A stretch of 6,150 nucleotides of DNA from Thermoleophilaceae bacterium (lineage in GTDB: Bacteria > Actinomycetota > Thermoleophilia > Solirubrobacterales > Thermoleophilaceae). The position numbers and the translations under genes are program-made. How positions within the stretch are numbered: the first letter of the stretch is position 1; each line of letters begins with the position of its first letter. A model generated the notes under the pieces. It was not told the origin of the DNA and did no database searches. It saw nothing but the letters and a program-made list of their open reading frames with translations. This document shows positions 1-5,883 of this stretch, one piece after another. The stretch spans positions 1 through 6,150 of the forward strand of contig JACCZR010000171.1 of NCBI GenBank assembly GCA_013695855.1. The letters run 5' to 3'.

Positions 1-1168
1 GGGCGGTAGTGACCAAGGCACCGGCACGGGCGCCACGGGCGCGAGGACCGCTGAGGTGGTCGACGGCGCGCGAGCCACGGCGAAGTCCGAGAAGCCCCGC
101 GTGCCCCAGCCCAAGCCCGCGGCGCCCTCCAGCTCGACGGCCACCTCGCGAGGGGGCTCGACCGAGATTCCCGCCCTCCCGCGCCGGCAGGGCGCCGAGG
201 CGTCAGCCGAGACGGTCGAGTTGCCCGTGGCCGCGAGCCTGCGTCCGAAGGTGACCCGCGCGAGCAAGCGCCGTGTGACCACCAACACCAAGACCGCGGC
301 CCCCAAGCGCCGCGGTGGTGGCGTACGCGCCCTCCAAGCGGCGCTCGGCCTGTCCTCCGACGGCGACTTCGGTCCCGCGACCGAGAAGGCCCTGCGCCGC
401 TGGCAGCGCGAGCGCGGTCTGTCGGTGGACGGCGTGGCCGGCCCGCGAACCCTCGCCGCTCTCAAGCTTCGCTCCGGCAGGGTGCTCAAGCGCGAGCGCC
501 CGGCCAAGCGCAGGCACAAGCGGAGCCGGACCGCCAAGCCGCGCACTCGCTTCGCAAGCGCCCGCAGCGCCCGCCGCGGCGGAGGCGTCCGCGCGCTGCA
601 AGCTGCCCTCGGGCTGTCGCCCGACGGAGCCTTCGGCCCGGCCACCGAGAAGGCGCTTCGCCGCTTTCAGAAGAGCAAGGGCCTTCCCGTGGACGGCGTG
701 GCCGGTCCCGCCACCCGGCGCGCGCTGCGCCTGGGCCCCGGCAAGACGCTCAAGCTAAGCCGTCCCCAGCGCCGCCGGCGATCGGGAGGCGGGGGAGGCG
801 GAGCAGGTGGCTCGTCCACCGTGGCGCGCGTCCTCGCGGCGGCCAATCGGATCGCGAGCAAGCCCTACCGCTACGGCGGCGGCCACGGCTCGTTCAACGA
901 CAGCGCGTACGACTGCTCCGGCTCGGTCTCGTACGCCCTGCACGGCGGAGGGCTGCTGTCCGCACCGATGGCCTCGGGCGCGTTCAGGAGCTACGGCGCG
1001 CCCGGGCCAGGCAAGCACATCACCATCTACGCGACCTCCGGTCACATGTACATGACGATCAACGGCCGGCGCTTCGACACCAGCGCCCGTCGCCAGAGCG
1101 GCTCGCGCTGGGGCGGGCCCCGCCAGACCGGCGGCGGTTACGTCGTGCGCCACCCGCCCGGCCTCTAG
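1..1168 (+). CDS. Peptidoglycan-binding / NlpC-P60-like cell-wall hydrolase (5' partial)
   Basis: Probably a secreted enzyme that binds and cuts peptidoglycan. The frame is open from base 2 with no stop, so the gene almost certainly begins left of the window. The GTG at 56 lies in low-complexity Gly/Thr/Ala sequence and is unlikely to be the real start; no signal peptide is visible. Numbering from that GTG: a Pro/Ser/Ala/Arg-rich region (1-86); two PG_binding_1-type repeats (about 87-145 and 175-233), each with GLS-x-DG-x-FGPATEKALRR and VDGVAGP; Arg/Lys-rich linkers; a poly-Gly hinge (244-252); and a C-terminal domain from about 256. The catalytic Cys is probably C287 in YDCSGSVSYAL and the His H330 in SGHMYM, matching the DCSG...H pattern of NlpC/P60 peptidases. 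The domain is short and divergent, and I cannot place the third catalytic residue. The peptidoglycan-binding call is firm; cleavage specificity is unknown. It ends with TAG at 1166-1168, ahead of a hairpin-rich gap. Confidence 0.85.
   Translation, partial: GGSDQGTGTGATGARTAEVVDGARATAKSEKPRVPQPKPAAPSSSTATSRGGSTEIPALPRRQGAEASAETVELPVAASLRPKVTRASKRRVTTNTKTAAPKRRGGGVRALQAALGLSSDGDFGPATEKALRRWQRERGLSVDGVAGPRTLAALKLRSGRVLKRERPAKRRHKRSRTAKPRTRFASARSARRGGGVRALQAALGLSPDGAFGPATEKALRRFQKSKGLPVDGVAGPATRRALRLGPGKTLKLSRPQRRRRSGGGGGGAGGSSTVARVLAAANRIASKPYRYGGGHGSFNDSAYDCSGSVSYALHGGGLLSAPMASGAFRSYGAPGPGKHITIYATSGHMYMTINGRRFDTSARRQSGSRWGGPRQTGGGYVVRHPPGL
314..754 (+). repeat. Two direct copies of a peptidoglycan-binding module inside one gene
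   Basis: Copy 1 spans 314-490 and copy 2 spans 578-754, exactly 264 bases (88 codons) apart. By hand alignment 44 of the 59 residues are identical, including an unbroken run of 14 starting GGGVRALQAALGLS. The DNA is also similar, but many third positions differ, so the duplication is old enough for silent drift while the protein stayed constrained. Each copy is followed by a basic linker. Two tandem wall-binding modules would be expected to raise avidity for peptidoglycan. Confidence 0.85.
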
Positions 1169-1173
1169 GCCCG

Positions 1174-1211
1174 GCTCCAGCGCAGGAGCGCAGCTCGATC
1201 GTTGATCGAGC
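1174..1211 (+). terminator. Two consecutive hairpins after the hydrolase gene (possible terminator or operator)
   Basis: The first inverted repeat pairs GCTCC (1174-1178) with GGAGC (1185-1189) across a 6-base loop. The second is a perfect 8-bp palindrome: GCTCGATC (1193-1200), loop GTT, GATCGAGC (1204-1211). They begin 5 and 24 bases after the hydrolase stop. No T-run follows, so this is not a classic intrinsic terminator, though U-poor hairpins at gene ends are common in GC-rich actinobacteria. The second palindrome sits just upstream of the likely -35 position of the putative promoter for the next gene, so it could instead be a repressor site. Its position is clear; its role is inferred. 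Confidence 0.4.
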
Positions 1212-1233
1212 GAGCACCGCACGCTCGGCGTTC

Positions 1234-1239
1234 TAGGAT
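1234..1239 (+). promoter_or_regulatory. Putative -10 element TAGGAT for a leaderless methyltransferase-truA-surE-ligA transcript
   Basis: TAGGAT matches the actinobacterial -10 pattern TANNNT and ends 7 bases before the GTG at 1247, so transcription would begin at or next to the start codon, the known arrangement of leaderless genes. No clear -35 box is seen about 17 bases upstream. The same bases contain AGGA (1235-1238), 8 bases from the GTG, so they could also be a weak ribosome-binding site. This is the only non-coding gap before the four-gene cluster, which makes it the natural promoter location. Confidence 0.35.
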
Positions 1240-1246
1240 CGCCACC

Positions 1247-2059
1247 GTGGACGTGGCGAAGCTGAAGGCCCAGGCCGCCGAGACCTGGGGCAAGGGCGAG
1301 TACTCGGGCCTCTCGGAGATGCTGCGCCCCGCCGCGCGCGTGCTGGCCGATGCGTGCGCGGTCTCCGCCGGCCAGGAGGTGCTCGACAACGCGGCGGGTG
1401 ACGGAAACCTCGCGGTCATCTGCGCAGAAGAGGGGGCGAGCGTGGTGGCCGCCGACATCGCCCCGGGGATGGTGGCTGCCGGGCGCGAGCGCTCCCAGGC
1501 CGAAGGGGTGGACGTCGAGTGGGTCGAGGCCGACGCCGAGGACCTGCCGTTCGAGGACGCGCGCTTTGACTGCGTCGGCTCGGTCTTCGGGGCGATGTTG
1601 GCGCCGCGCCCGCGCGTGGCCGCCGAGGAGATGTTCCGGGTTGTGCGACCGGGCGGCACGGTGGGGATGACGGCCTGGCTCGACAAGGGGCCGAGCTACG
1701 ACATGTTCCGCATCGGCCGCAGCTATGCACCGCCGCCGGAGCCGGGCGCCGAGACCCCGCCCGGCATCGAGGAGTGGTCGCGCGAGGACGTGGTCCGCGA
1801 GCGTTTCGAGGGCTTGGCCGGCAGCATCGAGGTCACGCAGGCCACGCTGCCCTGGGAGGGAGAGTCCCCCGAGCACTTCGTGGCCATGATGGAACGCCAC
1901 GCCCCCACCCAGGCCGCGGCCAAGGAGAGCATGCCCCCGGACCGCTACGCGCAGATGCGCGAGGAGATGGTGGAGATGGCGCGGGGCTGGGCCGGAGGCG
2001 ACCGGCCCTTCTCCGTCGAGGGCCACTTCGCGGTGATCGTGGCCCGCCGCCCCGGCTGA
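1247..2059 (+). CDS. Class I SAM-dependent methyltransferase
   Basis: Transfers a methyl group from S-adenosylmethionine; the substrate cannot be told from sequence. Start: GTG at 1247 gives 270 residues beginning MDVAKLKAQAAETWG, the usual N-terminus of this family. The alternative TTG at 1202 would add 15 Arg-rich residues and lies inside a palindrome, so I reject it. Visible motifs (270-residue numbering): SAM-binding motif I VLDNAAGDGN (45-54), a variant of the DxGxG loop with Ala for the first Gly; the acidic residue after strand 2 in VVAADIAPGMV (D70); DAEDLPFED (96-104) of motif II; and RVVRPGG (131-137), the usual post-III loop of Methyltransf_11/UbiE-like proteins. No transmembrane segment is seen, so it is likely cytosolic. 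It is the first gene of the cluster, and its TGA ends 4 bases before the probable truA start. Family assignment is firm; the specific function is unknown. Confidence 0.88.
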   Translation: MDVAKLKAQAAETWGKGEYSGLSEMLRPAARVLADACAVSAGQEVLDNAAGDGNLAVICAEEGASVVAADIAPGMVAAGRERSQAEGVDVEWVEADAEDLPFEDARFDCVGSVFGAMLAPRPRVAAEEMFRVVRPGGTVGMTAWLDKGPSYDMFRIGRSYAPPPEPGAETPPGIEEWSREDVVRERFEGLAGSIEVTQATLPWEGESPEHFVAMMERHAPTQAAAKESMPPDRYAQMREEMVEMARGWAGGDRPFSVEGHFAVIVARRPG

Positions 2060-2063
2060 TCCC

Positions 2064-2783
2064 CTGGCCGCCCGGCTGCTCATCGAGTACGACGGGACGG
2101 ACTTCGGCGGGTGGGCCCGCCAGCCCGGCCGGCGTACCGTGCAGGAGACCCTCGAGGAGGCGCTGGCCACTGTCCTGCGCGCACCGGTTACGCTCACCGT
2201 GGCGGGGCGCACCGACGCGGGTGTGCACGCTCGCGGGCAGGTGGCCAGCCACGCGGGCGAGCCGATCGCGGTCGCCCGGCTGAACGCGCTGCTTCCGCAC
2301 GACGTCGCGGTACTCGCCTCCCACGCCGCGCCCGAGGGCTTCGACGCCCGGCGCGACGCGAGCTCGCGCACCTACCGCTACCGGGTCGTGTCGCGCACGG
2401 CCCGCTCGCCCCTGGACCGCCGCGCCAGCCTGCATTGGCGCAGGCCACTCGAACGCCAGGCACTCCACGACTGCGCCGGGGCCGCAGCTGGCACGCACGA
2501 CTTCACCGCCTTCACTCCGACCGACACCTACCACGAGCGTTTCACGCGGCAAGTGCTGCGCTCGGAGTGGCGCGAAGACGGTGACGTGCTCGAGTACTGG
2601 ATCGAGGCCGACACCTTCATGCGCAGCATGGTGCGCACGTTGGTCGGGACGATGCTTTGGGTGGGCTCTGGGAGAATGGAGAGGGAGGCCTTCGAGCGGC
2701 TGCTTGACGGCCGCCCGCGCGTCGAGGCTGCCGACACCGCGCCGGCGCACGGCCTCTGCTTGGAGGCGGTGGGCTACGACTAG
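2064..2783 (+). CDS. truA: tRNA pseudouridine(38-40) synthase TruA, probable CTG start
   Basis: Isomerises uridine to pseudouridine at positions 38-40 of the tRNA anticodon arm. From CTG 2064 the protein has 239 residues, slightly short beside E. coli TruA (270). The N-terminal block RLLIEYDGTDFGGWARQPGR (4-23) is clearly TruA. The catalytic Asp is D51 in VAGRTDAGVHARG. Further conserved blocks are SSRTYRYRV (about 99-107), HDFTAF (145-150), FMRSMVRTLVGTML (185-198) and APAHGLCLE (226-234). The start is the oddity: between the in-frame TGA at 2034-2036 and the GTG at 2139 there is no ATG, GTG or TTG, only CTG at 2064 and 2076. Starting at GTG 2139 (214 aa) would remove the whole YDGTDFxGW strand, so I chose CTG 2064, 4 bases after the methyltransferase stop. 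No good ribosome-binding site precedes it, so reinitiation after the upstream gene is the likely mechanism. A mutated start or sequence error is possible. Confidence 0.9.
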   Translation: MAARLLIEYDGTDFGGWARQPGRRTVQETLEEALATVLRAPVTLTVAGRTDAGVHARGQVASHAGEPIAVARLNALLPHDVAVLASHAAPEGFDARRDASSRTYRYRVVSRTARSPLDRRASLHWRRPLERQALHDCAGAAAGTHDFTAFTPTDTYHERFTRQVLRSEWREDGDVLEYWIEADTFMRSMVRTLVGTMLWVGSGRMEREAFERLLDGRPRVEAADTAPAHGLCLEAVGYD

Positions 2784-2795
2784 CCTCAGCCAGAG

Positions 2796-3617
2796 ATGAA
2801 GGTCCTGCTCACCAACGACGACGGCATCAGCGCGACCGGCCTGAACGCCATGCGGCGGGCGCTCTTGGAGGTCCCCGACATCGAGCTGGGCGTGATCGCG
2901 CCGGACTCCAACCGCTCGGCGATGGCCCGGAGCATCACGACGCGCAAGCCTCTCAGCGTCGAGGAGGTGGACTTCGGCGACGGCACGACGGGCTTCGCTA
3001 CCGACGGCACGCCGGTCGACTGCGTGCGCTTCGGGACGCTCGGGCTCATCCCCTTCCAGCCCGAGCTGATCGTCTCGGGGATCAACCACGGCTCGAACCT
3101 GGGCGACGACATCACTTACTCCGGCACGGTGGCCGCCGCGCTCGAGGGGGTCGTGCTGGGCCTGCCCGCCGTGGCGGTCTCCCAGCAGGCCGAGCGCGGA
3201 CGCCTGGACGCATGGACCGGGCCGTCGAGCTGGGACGAGGACGACTTCGCCCAGGGAGCCGCTTTCGCCGCGGCGATCGTCGACCGTCTCGACGAGGTGC
3301 CGATGCCGGAGGGCACGCTGTTGAACGTCAACGCCCCCGCCGGAGAGGCCAAGGGCGCCGAGGCCTGCCGCCTGGGCAAGCGCATCTACCGCGACCAGCT
3401 CGAGCTGGCCGAGGAAGTTGACGGGCGCAAGCACTACCGGATCTACGGCGCCCAGCCCGGCTACCACGAGGAGGAGGGAACGGACTTCGCGTCCGTCGCT
3501 GCGGGCCGGATCGCCGTCACGCCGCTGCACTTCGACTTGACCGACCAGGCGGGGATCGAGGCCCTCGGGGGCTTCGACCTCGAGGCGCTGGTGCGTCCCG
3601 CCGCCCGCGAGGTGTGA
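2796..3617 (+). CDS. surE: 5'/3'-nucleotidase SurE
   Basis: A metal-dependent phosphatase that dephosphorylates nucleoside 5'- and 3'-monophosphates; family members also attack short polyphosphate. The protein has 273 residues against 253 in E. coli. Start ATG 2796 gives the canonical N-terminus MKVLLTNDDGISATG. Metal ligands expected from the family are D8 and D9 (NDDG), S41 in APDSNRSAMA and N97 in IVSGINHGSNLGDD. Also visible are DGTPVDCVRFG (70-80), the YSGTVAAALEG helix (108-118) and LLNVNAP (175-181). No signal peptide, so cytosolic. The ATG is 12 bases after the truA stop with only a poor Shine-Dalgarno, which fits coupled translation. The stop overlaps the ligA start by 4 bases (GTGA, 3614-3617). 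All key residues are present; I see no defect. Confidence 0.96.
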   Translation: MKVLLTNDDGISATGLNAMRRALLEVPDIELGVIAPDSNRSAMARSITTRKPLSVEEVDFGDGTTGFATDGTPVDCVRFGTLGLIPFQPELIVSGINHGSNLGDDITYSGTVAAALEGVVLGLPAVAVSQQAERGRLDAWTGPSSWDEDDFAQGAAFAAAIVDRLDEVPMPEGTLLNVNAPAGEAKGAEACRLGKRIYRDQLELAEEVDGRKHYRIYGAQPGYHEEEGTDFASVAAGRIAVTPLHFDLTDQAGIEALGGFDLEALVRPAAREV

Positions 3618-5704
3618 GCAAGCCCGAGAGGGGATCGAGCGGCGGTGCTCGGCCGGCCGACGCCCGGCCTGCGCTCCGGCGCGACCCGCAAGAGCGGGCG
3701 GCCGAGCTTCGCAGGGAGCTCGAGCACCACAACCACCGCTACTACGTCCTCGACGACCCGGAGGTATCCGACTCCGAGTACGACGCGCTCATCAACGAGT
3801 TGCGCGACATCGAGGCTGCGCACCCCGAGTTGCTCACGCCGGACTCACCCACGCAGAGGGTGGGGGCCAAGCCGCTCGACAGGTTCGAGGCCGCCGAGCA
3901 CCTGCAACCGATGCTCTCGCTGGCCAACGCGCGCAACGAGGAGGAGCTCGAGGCGTGGGTCCAGCGCACCGACCGCCGGCTGCAGAAGGAGGAGGTAGAC
4001 GACGCGGACATCCGCTACGTGACCGAGCCCAAGGTCGACGGCCTGGCCATCTCCCTGGTCTACGAGCACGGCATGCTGGTGCGAGGAGCCACCCGAGGTG
4101 ACGGCCGGGTGGGCGAGGACGTGACTCAGAACCTGCGCACGATCAAGGCGATACCGCTGCGGATCGACGACGCCCCGCCGCTGCTCGAGGTGCGCGGCGA
4201 GGCCTACATGCCGCGCAGCGCCTTCGCCCGGCTCAACGAGCAGCGCGCCGAGGCCGGCGAGCCCACCTTCGCCAACCCCCGCAACTCGGCGGCGGGCACG
4301 ATCCGCCAACTGGACCCCGAGCTGGTCGCAGCGCGGCCGCTCTCCATGTGGTCCTACAGCGTGGGCGCCCTCGAGGGGATCGAGCTCCAGACCCAGTGGG
4401 AGTCGCTGGAGTGGCTGAAGCAGCATGGCTTCCGGGTCAATCCCGAGATCGAGCGCCACGACGATGTGCCCTCCGTGGTCGAGGCATGCGTGGCCTGGGA
4501 GGAGCGCCGCGACGCCCTGGACTACGAGACCGACGGCGTGGTGGTGAAGGTCGACGACCTGGCGCTCCAGCGCCGGCTGGGGGTGGTGGGCCGCGAGCCG
4601 CGCGGCGCGATCGCCTGGAAGTTCGCCCCGATGACCGCCACCACCACGCTCAAGGGCGTGATGTGGAACGTCGGGCGGACGGGCCACATGGTTCCGTTCG
4701 CATCACTCGAGCCGGTCCAGGTATCGGGGGTGACGGTGAAGCTCGCCACCCTGCACAACGAAGAGGACCTGCGCCGCAAGGACGTGCGCGACGGCGACGA
4801 GGTGATCGTGATGCGCGCGGGCGACGTGATCCCGCAGGTGGTCTCACCGACGCCGGGCGCCCAGCGTCGCAGGAAGCGGTCGCCCGTGCCCGAGCCCCCG
4901 AGCGAGTGTCCCTCCTGCGCTACACCGACGATCAAGCCCGAGGGTGGGGTGTGGACCATCTGCCCCAACCGCGCCGGCTGTCCCGGGCAGGTCTTCCAGG
5001 CGGTCAAGCACTTCGTCTCGAAGGGAGCGATGGACATCGACGGCCTGGGCGAGGAGAACGCGCGGCGCTTTCTCTCCGACGGCCTGATCTCCGATGTGGC
5101 CGACATCTACGAACTCGACGAGGGAAGGCTCACCTCGCTGGAAGGCTTCGGTGAGATCTCCGCCAGCAACCTGGTGGCCTCCGTCGAGCGCTCCAAGCAA
5201 GTGCCTTTCGGCCGCGTCCTCTACGCCCTGGGGATCCCCGGCATCGGCTACGTGAACGCCCGCAACCTGACGGCCCACTTCCGTACGATGCACGCCCTGC
5301 TCGAGGCCGCGCCCGAGGAGGTGACCGAGGCGCCGGGCATCGGCCCCGTGCTGGCCGAGACCATCGTCGAGACCCTCTCCGAGCAGCGCACCCGCGAGCT
5401 GATCGCCCGCTTGCGCGAGCACGGCCTGCACTTCGAGGAGACCGGCCCCGCGCCCGGCACCGAAGGGCCGCTGGCGGGCAGGACATTCGTGATAACGGGC
5501 ACACTGCCGGACATGTCGCGGGAGAAGGCGACCGAGCGCATCGAGGAGGCCGGGGGCAAGGTCACGGGTTCGGTGTCAAAGAACACCGACTACCTGGTGG
5601 CCGGCGAAGATCCGGGGGGCTCGAAGTTCACCAAGGCCCGGGAGCTGGGCACCGAGATCCTCGACGAGGAGGCGCTGGTGGCGCTGCTGGAGGGCGATTC
5701 TTGA
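3614..5704 (+). CDS. ligA: NAD+-dependent DNA ligase LigA
   Basis: Seals 3'-OH/5'-phosphate nicks in DNA using NAD+, needed for joining Okazaki fragments and for repair. 696 residues (E. coli 671) with the full domain set. Domain Ia (about 25-95) has HNHRYYVLDDPEVSDSEYD for NMN binding. The adenylation domain has K140 in KVDG as the AMP-accepting lysine, TRGDGRVGEDVT (160-171), EVRGEAY (192-198), NPRNSAAG (221-228), DGVVVKV (307-313) and AWKF (334-337). An OB fold follows with NVGRTG (352-357). The zinc finger uses C432, C435, C450 and C456. Helix-hairpin-helix repeats occupy about 475-590 (GIPGIG, APGIGPVLAE) and a BRCT domain about 617-695. Start GTG 3614 overlaps the surE stop as GTGA. No other ATG, GTG or TTG precedes domain Ia, so an extra Gly/Ala/Arg-rich N-terminal tail of about 24 residues must be real or the start non-standard. 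The gene looks intact and active. Confidence 0.98.
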   Translation: MSKPERGSSGGARPADARPALRRDPQERAAELRRELEHHNHRYYVLDDPEVSDSEYDALINELRDIEAAHPELLTPDSPTQRVGAKPLDRFEAAEHLQPMLSLANARNEEELEAWVQRTDRRLQKEEVDDADIRYVTEPKVDGLAISLVYEHGMLVRGATRGDGRVGEDVTQNLRTIKAIPLRIDDAPPLLEVRGEAYMPRSAFARLNEQRAEAGEPTFANPRNSAAGTIRQLDPELVAARPLSMWSYSVGALEGIELQTQWESLEWLKQHGFRVNPEIERHDDVPSVVEACVAWEERRDALDYETDGVVVKVDDLALQRRLGVVGREPRGAIAWKFAPMTATTTLKGVMWNVGRTGHMVPFASLEPVQVSGVTVKLATLHNEEDLRRKDVRDGDEVIVMRAGDVIPQVVSPTPGAQRRRKRSPVPEPPSECPSCATPTIKPEGGVWTICPNRAGCPGQVFQAVKHFVSKGAMDIDGLGEENARRFLSDGLISDVADIYELDEGRLTSLEGFGEISASNLVASVERSKQVPFGRVLYALGIPGIGYVNARNLTAHFRTMHALLEAAPEEVTEAPGIGPVLAETIVETLSEQRTRELIARLREHGLHFEETGPAPGTEGPLAGRTFVITGTLPDMSREKATERIEEAGGKVTGSVSKNTDYLVAGEDPGGSKFTKARELGTEILDEEALVALLEGDS

Positions 5705-5883
5705 AGTCGATCTCCCTGGAGGACCTCGACGGGCGAGCATCACTGCAGCGACGGGTAGACCAGAAATACCTCGTGCCCGCCCGCGGCTACTGGCGAACGC
5801 CGGCGATGGCCTGGGCCATCCGGTCCTGCAGTCGGCGGGCCCCTATCGGGGAGACGCCGTTCATCAGGAACGAGAACGCGTAG
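5701..5883 (+). pseudogene. Truncated 5' stub of a VTC-domain (polyphosphate polymerase-type) gene
   Basis: A TTG at 5701 overlaps the ligA stop as TTGA and is preceded by GGAGGG (5689-5694) at an ideal 6-base spacing, which looks like a genuine coupled start. The first 27 residues, including SLEDLDGRASL and RRVDQKYLVPA, closely resemble the N-terminus of VTC-domain proteins, whose hallmark opening is RxDxKYxVP. In yeast, the VTC catalytic domain makes polyphosphate. After base 5781 the resemblance stops: the frame runs 34 more codons (WRTPAMAWAIRSCSRR and on) to TAG at 5881-5883, entirely antisense to the dacB 3' end, so those residues are not evolved protein. Intact VTC proteins are some 200 residues or more, so this is a remnant of about 81 bp, most simply left by a deletion that removed the rest of the gene. 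An assembly join at about 5782 would look the same. The 60-residue product may be translated but should lack activity. Family identification rests on a short match. Confidence 0.55.

Noticed and set aside
1202..1246. TTG at 1202 as the methyltransferase start
   Set aside because: It would add 15 Arg-rich residues, lies inside a perfect palindrome, has no ribosome-binding site, and the family N-terminus begins at the GTG at 1247.
2139..2141. GTG at 2139 as the truA start
   Set aside because: It would delete the conserved YDGTDFxGW segment that is intact in the same frame just upstream.
755..2371. Long minus-strand open frame (538 codons) opposite the hydrolase and methyltransferase
   Set aside because: Same reasoning: antisense to recognised genes, compositionally biased, no motif, and it crosses the intergenic hairpins.
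1833..3530. Long minus-strand open frame (565 codons) opposite the methyltransferase, truA and surE
   Set aside because: It lies wholly antisense to three genes with clear family motifs, is low-complexity in Arg/Ala/Gly/His/Val, and has no recognisable domain. Long antisense frames are expected in very GC-rich coding DNA.
3845..4687. Minus-strand open frame (280 codons) inside ligA
   Set aside because: Antisense to the conserved LigA adenylation domain, with no recognisable motif.
5805..5820. Palindrome GATGGC-CTGG-GCCATC as a bidirectional ligA/dacB terminator
   Set aside because: It lies within dacB coding sequence with only a 6-bp stem and no T-run. A chance inverted repeat in GC-rich coding DNA is just as likely.
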